A stretch of 64,000 nt of DNA, taken from contig ARYC01018390.1 of the NCBI GenBank assembly GCA_000711775.1, forward strand, positions 54,940-118,939, read 5' to 3'. Under the pieces are notes generated by a model that saw only the letters and a program-made list of their open reading frames with translations, did not search any database and was not told where the DNA came from. Positions within the stretch are counted from its first letter, which is position 1; each line of letters starts with the position of its first letter. Source of the DNA: Oxytricha trifallax (lineage: Eukaryota; Ciliophora; Spirotrichea; Sporadotrichida; Oxytrichidae). Shown one piece after another: positions 14,601-29,600 of the stretch. Both the position numbers and the translations under genes were made by a program.

Positions 14601-17600
14601 AATTTGTTAAATTCACTGTCATTAATATTAATTGAATTCTTTCATGGAAGTTAGGAAATTTTATCTATATATTATATATATCAAAAGTTAAATAAGGTAT
14701 ATCTACTCAAAAAATATATTATAACAAACTATAAAAATATTGTTGTTTTTTAATGATTATTTAAACTTAAATCTTTGGTTAAGAAAAAAAATCATAGTAA
14801 AAATAATATTCTTTAATTAAAAAGTTAAGGAAAGTGACTAGACGACGGTGACGGATCAGGTAAACCACTCATAGATTTCCATGGATCTGGATAATATTGC
14901 TAAGCTCGAAAAATGCCCCCGTCTGATGTACTTCATGTACATTAACCTATAATGAGAAACATACATATGTATACTTACGAGTGGCCATATATCATTAAGT
15001 ATACTCTTGCTGACATTCTTAAAGCCAGTGTGTTTCTCAATGGGTTCCTTCCCTAGTCTGCTGTGAAAATACCTCTCCAGCAACGGAACTCGTTTCTTAA
15101 ATAATACTTGGTACTAACCCAAGAGATACATAAAGAAGCTGCTATAAATCCCATGCGTTGTGAATTTTAATTGTTCCAAAAATTTCCAAAGTCCACTCTC
15201 TGTTCATATAAAAAATGGTTCTCTTCAAATTTTTTGAGCAAAACTAACCGAACCCCATCAGTGAAATTCAACTCAATAGTTAACACTTTATCAACATCTA
15301 CTACTAATACTACTGCTCAACTCACTAATACTCTTCTATAAACATAAACTTCTAATAAATTACTAAAAGTCATCGATTGTGCTCAATTACGAAGTTTCTA
15401 CCTCCCCACTATTACCTAGTACCTACTACCTACTCAAACCATAATTTCCTATTCATTAGTGAAAAATTTCAACCTAGCAAATTCTGGGGGAAAAAACACG
15501 TGTTTTCTCAAATGCGTCGCGACTAAATTCAAAACTACCTATTTGATATAAAAATAGAAATTAGAGAATCACCCAAATAAAAGGTTTATAATATTTACTA
15601 GATCGATCCACTATGCTATAAGGTAATCACCCAAGTGGTATAAAAATATTTCATCATCACTCATAACTTATAACCTTAATAAGATGAGAACTCAATCACC
15701 ATATCAGGATACGAATTAATAAGCAGGCATCAAAGCTGGCAACTCAAAAACAAAACCCTGAGACCCCTAAATCCCTAAACCCCAATAATATTAATTCTTA
15801 TAATTCTAACAAACCAATAAGATTTAGACACGTATTTAATGATATTATATTTAAGAAGTTAACTTCTAAAAATATAATTAATACTAAAACATAAATTAAA
15901 ATATCTAATATGGAATATTTAAAGGTAAATACCAAATGGTGCACAGTCTGCGACTTCAGAGACTGCATGGAAAATAAATTCACACTCCTCTTTACAGATT
16001 ACTAGACATAGTAAGAACTCAGAGAAGACATAAGATTCACAGTATACGAAGAAAGTAACTACTATGACTACTCTTCAGAAATTAAGCAGACTATTCAAGA
16101 GACCCAATTCTTCAATAGAGAAAGAGTCTATATTTATTATATTAAGTCACACAAATAGTAATGAAAAATCTTAGTTTGAATTAAAGATCAAACTGAAGTG
16201 ACAATCAGATGAGAGATTGAACAGATCAGATGATATAATTTAATAATTAAAAGAGCTTGTCCCTTATAAGCTTCCAAGCTTTTATGATCAGGGGTTCCCA
16301 GAGACCTCAATGTGATCTTATTATTATTATTAGTAAAAATAATACTATTGAATACCTAAAGTTTAATAATCATGCAAAGCCAAATTTATGTTTTATTTTA
16401 TATTAATGTAAAGTCTTATTTAATTAATTAAAAATTAATAATACCATTTAGAAATTATAAATAAAATGAAACTTATATTTTTAATAATTTTATTGTGATA
16501 TAAAAATAGTTTGGGATTTTAATTGCTAAATGATCAATGCTAAAAATTACATCAATGCATAAATTTAAAAGTTATATTTAGTTATTTAAATTTAATTTAT
16601 TGTTGAATAAATTTAAATTTTTAATAAAATTAGTGAATAAATTTTATAATAAGTTATATCCGAAAGTAGCTAATGTTTAAAATATTAATTTCAGCTTTGG
16701 TTATTCCTTTCACATCATTTAGTTTGACAAAATTTAAAAGTTATTTTTGATTTTATTGAGAAAGGTTTGGATAATTTAATATTTATTTTTGGCTTAAAAT
16801 TTTATTTATGAATTTTTTCTTATTATAGATAAGATAATTTGTTTTTTGCAAATTTAACCACTGCCAAATAATTCATGTAATTATTTTTTTAAATAAAATA
16901 TATTTCTACAATTAATATTAGCATATATTGGCTCCATTACATTAAACAACATCACTTTCTAAGATAGAATTTATATTTAAATTTCATAAATATTATATTA
17001 CAAAAGTATAAATGAATTTGAAATTTATTAAAAGTAAAAATCTTATTGATGTATTATGCTAATTAGTTTATCTTATGTTTCAATATTAAAATTAACTTGA
17101 ATATAAATAATCATGGAGTCACATTATCGATAAACTTTAAAGAATAACGGCAAATAAAGATAAAAAATTGAGAATAAAAAGGAAGCTCTTAAATTATTAA
17201 AACAAACTAATAAAAAATTACTTTACCTAGATTAAAACATTATACTTTTCTTATTTCATATTAAAGAAAAAAATGTAGTTTTTTAAATATTTTAACTTTA
17301 AGTAAAGTTAAGTTTAATGAGGAGGGGCTTAATTTATGACTCTAGAAAAAAACCAGATAAAAATGCATTATATTAAAATCCATAAAATATATTATTAGGA
17401 TGCCAGGCTATATTCAAATTTATTTAAGATCATAATTATACTTAAATCTATAACTAGAATTCTTAAAACCTCGGAATTCTACACATTTTTTTATATATAA
17501 TCGCAAAAAATTAATTTAAATAATTATGAAAAGTTTCTAAAATATGAATCATTTTAATATTAACAGTATTAAATAGCAATATCCAGGATACACATGCTTC

Positions 17601-20600
17601 TTTGATTGTTATGACTGCAAGCATTTTCCAAATAGTTAATACTACATTTCATAAATAATATAAATTATGGTAATTAGATATGATTATATTAAGTTAATCT
17701 AACATATTAATATAGAATTTATTCAATTGTAAAGTGAGATTTATTTAAAATAGGTTACAGATTAAAAATTACTTCCTCTACTGAGTTTCTTATCAGCATT
17801 TTTATCATGGTGGAGACCAAAACGTGAAATCAGTTTTTCCGTGATATTTGCACTCACTATTAAGCTTGAGAAGCAAAGTTAAATGTAAAAATTTGTGAAA
17901 AAAAATTTTAATCTATCCAATCTGATAAAGTTTGTAGCAATTTATTGACGGTGATATTTTGAGTACCAGATCATTTACTAGCTAAAATAAATAACTAGGT
18001 CAGTAAGTTTACATTTTATCTTTTCATTTGAACTTAATAAAAAACGAAATCTTATTTTCACTGTCCGGTTTAAAATTAGGAGCTTAATAATTTAATTATA
18101 CAACTTACCTAATAAACTCGACAATTCGCAATTTATTGTTTTTAGTCCTGAGAAAGATTTAAAGCCCCAATTAGAAAATTTTTTATTTATTTTTAATCAA
18201 TAAATTTATGGTAAAACTTATTAATTAATTTCGAAATATCTCCTATCAAAATAGTCTTGCCACTCATAGTTAGTTTAAAGAATTAAATAATTTAAATATT
18301 ATATTCTTTTTCTCAGTTTTTGTTTTAAGCTTCACTATAATCTTCTTTATCTTTAACAAATGTGACTTTCATACAAGTGAATGATTTAATTATATGTTTT
18401 TTATAAATTTTGAGTGATAAATCTATTTAAAACTTTATTAACATTTTTTATTCATAATTGGCTTTTTTATTTTTTTTATTTTTGAATAATCCATTAATTT
18501 TTTATAGTTTAATAGTTTATTGGATTTAATTTATTTATTTATTCCTTCCATATACTAATAATTCTAAAGATTTATATATAATTAACAATTAATTAATTGT
18601 ATAAAGTTTTTATTTGAATATTTAGGTTTAATTTGAGTTTAAGAAAGTCTTTTAGCTTGTCATCAAAACTTTATCACTTAGTTTTAATTATTTTAATCAT
18701 TTTGAAGAATCATGATGAATATATTGCGAATACATTCAATAAAAAATGGATAGCATAACAACTAAAATAAAAAAAGAAAGGGCATATTAAATATTTATTA
18801 TATCACTTTCATATTTTCAAATCTGCGACCTAAAGATGTTCCATTTTGTTATTCAATTGAAGTCTCTTACTCAATCTTAACTCTTGACAAAAAGAATTTA
18901 TTCAATAGAAAGTTCGATAAAAGATATTTTTATAAATTGAATTTTAGCGATTGTAAAGCTACATTATATAAGCATTAATTAACCTTTTTTTAAATTTAGC
19001 TTTATAGATATATTAGGCTTTAAAAATTAGCAAAAATAAATTAACTTTAATTTATGCACTGTCTTAAAATAAAAATAATTATCTCTTTATTGAAATTTAA
19101 ACAACCTCAAATTAAGATTTAAAATAATAATTTAAGAATGCACAATTACTTAATTAAGCCTACTCAAATGTGACCTTCAGAAATGTGACTATTTCAAATG
19201 TCACATATTGGATAAAAATATATTTTGGCAACAAATATCTTACTTTAATTTTCCAAATAAAAACGATTTATTATTGATAATACTATAACACGTTAGATCG
19301 ATTGATGAGAATTGATGCAAGTAGGATATAAATTAGAAATAGCTCTATTAGTAACATTTAATAACCAGGAACTTATAATGGTTTATTATAAATAATTAAA
19401 ATATATATTTTTAATATTGTTGAAATTCATTTTATTTGGAAAATAAATTATAAATAAAAAATTAATAATTAGAAATAGAGGCAGTTAACTTTGCCTTAGT
19501 CTAGACAATATTTTACATGATCTATAGAGAATTAAAAATTAGATGGATTTTTCTTTTGGCGATACAGCTACATATTACTTTTGAAAAGAGATAAATCGAT
19601 TTTAATATTAAGGTGATTTGTTTAGTTGATATTTATGAAAAAACTAAAGTCCATTTATCTCGCTCCAGTAATGCGATATAGGATACCACCATTAGTAAAA
19701 ATCCACCTACTTTTGTTAATTCTCTATCTAACAAGTACCCTATTGTCTAGGTTTCAACAAAGTTAACTGCAACTATTTTTTATCAATTATTCAATTATAA
19801 TTAATATTCCATAGTCGGATGTATTCCTAAAATATTATACATATTTGAGATAAAAAGGTCAACATATGTTGAAATTATGTACAATAACATTACTAACTTT
19901 AGCAGAAATTTTTTATATGTCTAACTATCTACAGTCAATTATTTTCTTAAATTAAAATTATTAAGAAATTATAATTTATAAATTGAATTCAAATTTTAAA
20001 AGGAAAAAATCAAAATTTTTAAGGAATCTTAAATAAATAAAAGTATAAAATATTATTACAAAAGAATGCTTTGAATATCAACAAATAATTATGAATTCAA
20101 TTTTTATTTAATAAAGAAAATATTTACTCAACTTTAAACTTATTGAAAATCATATTATCTACTATGTTTACTTAAAATAACTGCATTTTGAATTTTGAAT
20201 CTTTCCATTTCATATACTTTTTTAATTTAATTTATAATTAAATAAAAAGTTAGTTTTAAATAAATTTATGATTTGCTTTTAAGTTTTGAAAATTTTTTAA
20301 ATAATAAATAAATTGCAAAACTTATTGAAATAAAATTCAATTTAATTAAATACTAAAAAAATATTTAGTTAATTATATTACTAAAGTATTTTTTGATTCT
20401 TGATTAGTAATTAAAAAAAATTTAAAAGTCAAAATTACAAGATGCAACTTTGAAAGTAATAAAAATAATACTGTTTGGTAGTTTTAAGTTTTAGAAATTA
20501 CAATAAAAAATATTAAATATTAAAAATTTAGGTCAGAAATTTTTAAATAAAAATAAATTATTCAATTTATTATATATATTAAATTGTTGAATTCTTATAA

Positions 20601-23600
20601 ATTAAATTTTTTTATTTTAAGTTCTTACTTTCTCATAGCATAATTCAAGGAATTTAATATATAGTAAAAAGATAAAGTTTAAAAGAGGATGTTTAAGACT
20701 TTTAATCTTTTAATTGGATATTTATATATTTCCAATCGTATTATATTGACTTTTTTCTTCTTATGTCTTCTTCCATCTTTATGTCTTAATAAAATTATAT
20801 ATGAACTTAATAAAAGTTGATTTGAAAGAGATTTAATAAATTTTTTAATCTATGGGAAAACACATATAAAGCTTTTTATCATAAAATACAGATATTTTAT
20901 CAAATAATCGGGAGGGTCTAAGTCGGTGCAAAAAATTTTTCAAAATCCTAAGTCGGTGCAAAATTTTTTTTCTCAAAAACATCAAAATCCCTAAGTCGGT
21001 GCATGATCAATTTTTGACATTATTCATATATTTTATCATCCTGCCCCACATAAAAAGTATCATTATTAACTAAAATTTATATCTCAGCTTCTGATTCGAA
21101 CTCCTTCATTAAATTTTAATCATAGAATACTTATAATATTATAACAAAAATATATTTTATCTGTGACAGATATTTGTTTAAGTAAAATTAAAAAATATAA
21201 TTTCATATTTTAATAACTAATTAGTCAGTAAGCAAAAAAATTGGGGATAAGAACATCATAATTATTCGCTAAACTTCATGTTGTCTGAAATTAAAAAATT
21301 CGTACACATTGATTCGTGTATTAAAAAAAAAACAATTAATTAAGTCAATGGTTTTTATTATAATTTCAGACAACATGAAGTTTAGCGAATAATTATGATG
21401 TTCTTATCCCCAATTTTTTTGCTTACTGACTAATTAGTTATTAAAATATGAAATTATATTTTTTAATTTTACTTAAACAAATATCTGTCACAGATAAAAA
21501 ATATTTTTGTAATAATATTATAAGTATCCTATGATCAAAATTTAATGAAGGAGTTCGAATCAGAAGCTGAGACATAAATTTTAGTTAATAATGATACTTT
21601 TTATGTGGGGTAGGATGATAATATATATCAATAATGTCAAAAATTGATCATGCACCGACTTAGGGATTTTGATGTTTTTGAGAAAAAAAATTTTGCACCG
21701 ACTTAGGATTTTGAAAAATTTTTTGCACCGACTTAGACCCCCCCAAATAATCTATGAGATCCTCTCTCAACTAAAATTTCTTTATCGCATAGTTGTCTCA
21801 GGAATTCATAGCAGAGAGTTACTTATCATTTTCTATAAATAAGTAATTTAACTAACATCCTTCTATACATTTCTGCAAACAAAATAATTAGTAGTATTTC
21901 TATGTTAAGAAAACTTCAAAAAAAAAAGAAATTTAAGTATTTTTCTCATTTTAGCATAAAAAATTAAACTATTACAATATTTATTTTCAAGATCTACATT
22001 AATTTGTAGTTAATTAAAAAAGTATGTAAAATTTGATTATTAATATTGGTGATTATTTTGATTCCCAATGAGATAAATCTTGAAGAAGAATTTTTCTCCT
22101 ATATCATATTAGGATTTTTTAAAACATAGATTTATCTATTCTTTATATTATTAATTCTGTAATTTGGATTAAAGAAAAAACAGTAATAATTTGATAAAGT
22201 CTAACTTAATCATAGATTAAAATAATGGTCTATTTAAAATAAAATTTAAATAACAACCAAAAAATCATAATAGTCGAATAAAAATTATATGAAAATACTA
22301 ATTTTCTGCTTTATTTTATCTATTTATATCATGAGTATCCCTTATTCAAATCTATATCAGCGATAATATATATTCTGTTAACTTATCTTAATTGTTATAG
22401 TTAAAGATGAGTTTTTCTAACTTATATCAGCAAACAATTATAGGGATAAAAATATTAAATTTAATTTATTAATTATAATTAATTAAATTGTTTGATCAAA
22501 TATTTAGCATAAGATAATTAATATTCATTTCTTTACCCTTAAATGCTATCGTGATTATTATTATAATTAAAATATATTACTTATATATATGTTTAAATTA
22601 CGCATATATAATTTTAATCATTTATAAACAAAGATTTTTTTTATTTTAATAACAGAGCAGTGTACTTGGAGACTATCATTAATATAATAAAAATATAACA
22701 TAGTTTATTAATTATAGCAAGTTGACTGTAAGGAGCTCTTATTTCAGATAAACGAGAGCAAGATAGTAAGGTGGAACAATCTATGCAATTAACACTAATG
22801 TAAATATCACAAATAGGTAATAAAATATTTTAAATTTTAAAATTAAAATTCAGTTCATTTGTTGACAATCAAAACCCCAAAATCCCTTTAACGATTTAAA
22901 CTTATTTTAGTAATCAAAATCTTTAAAAAGATTAAATGCTGTTAGTCTTTTGTAGAATAAGCCAAAATGATTGTTATCTAAATGTATAAAATATAAGAAG
23001 TAGTTTAATACTGAAAATATTCCTTAAAACCTTTTTTATTCTGGTTGATTTTATGTTAAACTATAACAAAGGGGTTACTCACATTAAATTAAAACTTTAG
23101 TGCTAAAGTTTTTTTTAATTAGACTTCATTTATTAGATAATTGAACTTTTTTAAATAATAGCAGAATTATTATTTTTAAATTTATTTTACCTTAGACGTG
23201 TTTATAATTACTTTGTTATAGTATATTTAAAGTAAACTGAGATAAAGCAAAATTCTTCTTTTGAAATATATGAAATTTCTGAAAAGTAAGAGAATATTGA
23301 ATGGAGATTTCTTAAATGAGAAAATAATGCAAAAAAGATAATGGGAAAAAAGTTTAATAAACTATTGTTAAATCTGTAAAATTAGTGAGTTGCCAAAAAG
23401 AGTAAAACACAGAGTCATAAAAACGATGTAATCTATGGGTTAAAAGGAAAAAAGCTTAATAATAAAATTAATTTATTTTTATATTAGAGATCATTTGTAA
23501 ACTATGAAATTTATTAAACTGCTTTATCATTAAGAAAACATCTAAATTTTTTTTAGTACTAAATTCACTTAAATTTAAATGAAAACAATAAAAATCTTTG

Positions 23601-26600
23601 TTTAAATAATATTTTACCTTAAAGCTTAATCAAAATACTAAAAGATTTTGAGATTAAATGCAGCTTCTATAATAAGATATGTTTACTTATAAAATTCTTA
23701 ATTTATAGATTATTTTATTTATAATGGAGGAGCGATTTAATTCGCTTGCTCAACATGTAAGAATTCAAATAATTATTAAACGATATATAGCGGCTAAATG
23801 CTAATATTAAATTGAAAATAACTATTTCGCAAGAAATTTTGCGTCAATCAAAGGAGGAGCAATTTACTATAACAAGTTTAAACCTAAGGTTTATAGAAAT
23901 AACACATTTGTATCAAATTATGCTCCGTATGGTCCGAATATTGCAGGATATCGCAAAATAAATATGTTTAATTAACCTCTATTTAATTCTCAAATTGCTT
24001 TGTATTTGCATATTCTTGTAATTAAAATTAAATATCCTTATGGAGTGAGAGTGATTAGTTACGATAATTACTCATTAGCAAGTGGTTAAGAATACACTGG
24101 GTCTATACAAGTTTAAGTTATTGATCCAGAGTACAATATAATCAACACTGATAATACCACGTAAAAACATTAGTTTTACTAATTCTTTCATTCTAGGAAT
24201 GTGAAAATTGAAGCATTTGATTCAACTTACAAAGTATCAGGCCAAACTCAAATCAAATTAGAAATGGGAATTGGGATGTTTAATGATGTTGAATTTTAAG
24301 CCATCCCAGGATCCAAAAATATAACTTATAAGATTTTTGCAACAACTATTAATTCAATCATATATTGTTAGACAGTTAATTAACTGTTAAAGAGGGGGGG
24401 GGGACTTATAAGGTCATATGTTTATAACTTTGACATTGATCATATAATATATATAGTAAATTCTTGAGAGTAGGTAGAGCTACCAAAGCTATCAGTTATA
24501 AAACATTCAAAGAGAATTTTAATCTACAAATTCTTAGACTACTAATAAAAATCTATGAAAGGGAAAATTAAAAAAGATATGCTGCTTTGAATAGGTTTGA
24601 CTTCTTATATATTAAGGACCACGATGAAGATGATATACAGCTTATTATAATTAATAAATTATAACAACTATACGATATTTTTTCTCAAATGCCACAGTTT
24701 AAATAATGAAGCTAAAATTTATTAAGCTGTAATACATTGGAAATAGAATTAAATTTTATAATATTTTTTATCTTAATAACTACCTAATTAGTAGTCACAA
24801 TTAAATTCTTAGTTTTACTATGTATTAAATAGTGATATGTTAAATTGAAATTAGTTTTATCAATGAGCAAACATAATATTAATACAAATGCTGTAAGAAT
24901 TTTGACATTTTTAATCATTTTTAGATTTCAAAAATTTTCAAAGTTGACTACAATAGGACAAATGAGACTTTCAATTAAGATACTGTCTAATTTAATTTCA
25001 GAGATTGCAATCCAGGTGAAATTAATGTTTAATCAGAGTAAATTATTTTGGTTTATTAATCTCTTAATTAATAGATGTTCTCTATGTAGTGGAAATACAT
25101 TTTAATTTGATTTGAATGAAAAGACTTGTTTAGAATAAAGACTTGAAAATTTTATTCTTAGATTATTATTTCATTTTAGATTTTTGGTTTAGTTGGGATT
25201 TCATTAAAATGAATAAAATAATTTAAATTTTTTTGTAAATCATATCAATTCTTAATTATGATATTTTTAATTACTATTTACTGGTTATTTATAGTTTTGA
25301 ACATATGTTAAGTATATTAAGTAAAATTTATACTAAGTTATCAATTAAGCTTGGGAAATATCAGCTCAATAGTTTTTCAACTGCTTTCCTTTGAGAAACA
25401 AAGCTGGGAAATTTTTGATTTTAAATAGCGGACCATAATTTTAATATATAGCTCATTATTTAAGCTTCCTTTCAATAAACTATTATATATAATTATAGAA
25501 GAAATTGAATCAATTTTAAGAATTTCAACAGAGTTATAGAAGTTATTAATTTTAAAAAGTTATTTTATTGTAATTACTATAATCCAAAGATTAGGATTAA
25601 TAACATTAAATTTATACCAGGAGTTTGACTTGTATTTACAATTAGCTCGTTTATAAATAAGTCCAGTCATAAAAGTATCACAAAAAAAGAAATAAATATA
25701 CAAAAGGTTAAAGATGTAACTAAAACAATTTTAGCTTGTTTAAAAACTCTTACTTTCTATTATTTATTCCGTTCTTTCCTTTTAATTATAACTAAAGTCT
25801 AACCTATTTAAGACTCCATTAATATTTGACCATTCTATATGCTTTTTTTACCTTTTTTTAGGGGTTCTTAATGTCCTAAAAATGCAGAATGTCCAGGAGG
25901 CCGTGAAATTAACATATGTCTATTTTTTATAAATAAAATTGATGTTAACCCTGGATATTGGAGATCTAACTTTTACTCAAGTAACGTTATGTAATGCTTA
26001 CTAAATGAAGCATGCATAGGTGGAAAGTTATCAGAGGAATATATTTCAATTTCTAATGATGTATAGTCGTACCCTTTATGCAAATACGGATATGGTGGAA
26101 ATCTTTGTCATAATTGTTTAGACATAAATGGTCTCCTCTTTACAAGGATAGGCAAACATGAATAAAAACAACAATAATTTTAATCATTAATTTATTAGAA
26201 ATTTTTAATTAGCATATTAGATTTTGGTTAAATATTTCATTTTAAAGATTTATTTTAACAACAAAAGAATTTCATATTGATAGTTAAATTATTCTTATAT
26301 TTAAATCTATAATTAGAATTTTTTTCTTAGAAGATATTAAGGGTTTAAATGTGGATTATGTCCTTCAAAAGCAGGCAATATTTTGAAAATAACTGGTATA
26401 TTCTTGGCTTTAACTCTAGCACTAACATTGCTTCTCTGGGTAAATTTAAGAAGCACAAGAGAAAGTGAGACAAGTGTGGTGATAAGAATCTTCTTAAATT
26501 ATGTACAAATTTTATCATCTGCTGCTGCTTTCAATCTTGAATGGCCTGTATACCTCCAATCCTTTTTCAATATTTTTGGGTCAGTTGGAGAAATTTCAGA

Positions 26601-29600
26601 GAGTTTTATTTCATTCGATTGCTTCTTGCAGGATACAGGATTTACAAAGAAAGGGAGCTCTACATTCTATTTTAAGACTTTAGTCATAGCAATTTTGCCA
26701 ATTATAATGTGCTTTATCTTTGCAATTCTCTTCTATATTTGGAAAGTAATAAAAAAGTAAACGATCTAAAATTACAAAAGGCAGGTTATTGTGTCAACTA
26801 TTGTTGTGATTTATACTTTGCATCCAACCATCACAAGACTATCTACTAGTCTTTTTAAAATCTCATTTTATTTTAAATTATGATTTTCTTTTCTTCTGTA
26901 TGGAAATAGATAAAAATGAAGAATGGCTTTAATAAGATCTGGAAATAAGATGCTGGTCAGGTCAACATCTACTTTGGGCACTTTCAATTGGAATTCCTTC
27001 ATTAGCCGTTTGGGTAATTGGTTTGCCTACATTCGCATTTTTTTACTTTTATAAGAAATAGTATAAGCTTAGAGAACCTGTTTTCTTTAGTAGGTACAGA
27101 GCTGTGTATCAAGGATTAAAGCAATAATATTTTTATTGGGAATTTGTTAATATTTTGAGAAAGGTCTTTTTGGTCTCAGTAAATGTATTCTTAAATCTCT
27201 ACTCTGGAATATTCAAGGCCCTACTTAGTTTAGCTGTGCTAAACTTAATAACTTAAATAATAACTAATTTATTATAAAATTTTACCAATTTAATATGTTT
27301 CTAAAGAGTACAACAAAGATTATAGCCTTACAACAACCCAGTTATTAATATCTTGGAATAAAGAGAATACACAACTTCAATTGTTACATTTTTTGGAGCA
27401 CTTTTCTTTGTAAGCAAAGAAATATCAGATATCATTCAACTATTCGCATTTATTGGAATTTTAGCAGCTAATATTTGGTTTATTTTATTATGGGGATATT
27501 GCTTTACTAACACACTCAATTTTAAGTTTACTTAATTCATAGCAAGTTTACTTCAGAGATTTGTCATTAATTTATTTTAATTAAAACTTATTTCATTTCT
27601 TAAGAATTGAAACAATTTGAACTCGAGTATCAATCATTTTTAATAATTTTTATCAAAAAGGTTTCTGAAATGTTTAATTATTTTTATATGTTTACTAATC
27701 AAATAGGAAAGCTAATTTAAATTCTTATGGAAAATCTGAGGTCTCCTCAAAGAACAGAAAAGATCCACAAACTGGCAAGCCCTCTGACATCTTTTTTACT
27801 TCAAGATACACAGATTTAAGCATTAGCAATATAAAAATTGGAGATAGAAAGCAAACTCTATCTGAAAATAGAAAAATATCAAAATTATCATAAAAAGCCA
27901 AAAAAGGCCAAATGTTGCTAACTATTAATGAAACATGGAACAGCAAAATTAAATAGTCTGAAGCAAACTTAAATAACTAAAGCATCATCAAAAGTTAAAA
28001 ATAATTTATGAATTAATATTGTTATATTAAAAGTGTGAAGAATTAACACCATAAGCTAGAAATTCAAAACAAAAATGGGAAAAGTTAGAAATAAAAAAAA
28101 GTTTTGAATAATACTAATGTTAAAGTGCATTTGATTTGGGTAAAAAACAAATAAATATTTTTATAGAGTAAAAGTTTTATACAATTTTTTAATACTTACT
28201 TAATAATAGTATATGAAATTAAACTGCAATTTTAAGCCTCTAAATATGATATAAATTTTTTTCCACCGAAATCAAATAGATAATGTTTAGTTAAGAAATT
28301 TAAATAACAAAAATCAAGCTAGAAACTATATATTTTTTCTAATTAAAATTACCAATATTTTTTAAATAATTTATACTTAAGTAGTAATTTGAGGGTGAAT
28401 AATAAAAATTGAATTATAAATTGATTTTTATTATTTAATATGTTTAAACATAATTGTATATAATGATTTTAAAATTTATTTATAAAGATGTTAAAATAAA
28501 TAAATTTAGAAATTAACAATAAATTAGGATCTTAATATTTAGTTAATAAAAATAAAAAACATGTAATTTTAAAAATAATAAAAAATTTTTAAACATTCTA
28601 GATTTATTTTTTTAAAGACTGTTTTATAATTATAGTAATAGTTTAGAATTTATATAATCTCACTCTATTAATTTGAAGAATTATTCATTATTGAGAGTTT
28701 ATATTTATAGAAAAACATTCAAGATTTATTTTGCAATCTAGTTTTTAAATTTTATATTACAAAAAATCGGTCTGCTTGATTTAAATAACAAAATTTAAAT
28801 ATTGTAAAATTATAATTAATTAAAATTATTTGTGATTACTTTTTTTTTACCATTCCAGAATTTGATATTTGGAAGTGAGATACTAAAATTTATTATTATA
28901 AATTTATGATTGAGAGCATATACTCAGAGAGTAACCTCAGGCCTACAGCAACTGGCATGCACACTTAAATCGATGCCAAAGTGAAATTAGACACTCAATT
29001 ACCACTAAACAATAAATAGAAAGGTCAAAGATTTCTCGATGTCAGTATACAATTAAATTATTTTTTTACCAAGCTAAATTGATAAAGAAACTCATTCAGA
29101 TTAGATTTACTAAGGCGATACAGTTTACTCATTCCAACAACAAAATAATTCCTCAAGAATAGCTTAAAAATATTATTTTTAATTTATATGTTTTATAGGT
29201 TCTATGCCTCTGAGATAGAGAAAATTAAATAAAAACTAATAGAAACTAAAGTATAATACTAATATTTAACTGCCATCTGGTTAATTACTGTTTTAGTACA
29301 AACTTGATCTAGTGAAAAAAATATTTAATAAAATACCCAAAATCTCAATATCATCATAAAACAAAGATAAGAACAGAGGAACCAATCATTTTTGTAAAAT
29401 AAAAAATATCTACGAAATAATATCTTATTAAAGTTATAATTTAATGAGATTTTGTTAAAAATTTATTTTTATTTCCAATAAAAATGGCTCTAAATAAAAC
29501 TAAACAAAATCTAAAAATTTTTAATTAATTATGAATTCAATAGACTCATTGAACTATAGAAATTTCTAAAATAGCTTCTTTTTATTAAATTTTGAATGAT

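Larger units (their letters stand above)
14830..16330. other. GC-elevated insert in gene A, possible nested nanochromosome
   Basis: This 1.5-kb block is much less AT-rich than the DNA on either side and interrupts gene A between MDS blocks 13 and 14. Gene B has only about 400 bp between the same MDSs and nothing similar. It holds coding-like frames on both strands pointing away from each other (14856-15207 minus, 15683-16164 plus), with a non-coding middle at 15210-15680. That layout resembles a small two-gene macronuclear chromosome nested in a larger gene. The ends are placed by composition only. Confidence 0.5.

Noticed and set aside
15798..15983. Minus-strand 61-codon ORF
   Set aside because: Antisense to the better-supported + strand piece WCTVCDFRDCMENK.
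26501..26683. 60-codon ORF inside the membrane domain
   Set aside because: Out-of-frame shadow of the gene A frame carrying FNLEWPVYLQ.
27725..27946. Minus-strand 73-codon ORF
   Set aside because: Antisense to the hydrophilic tail of gene A.
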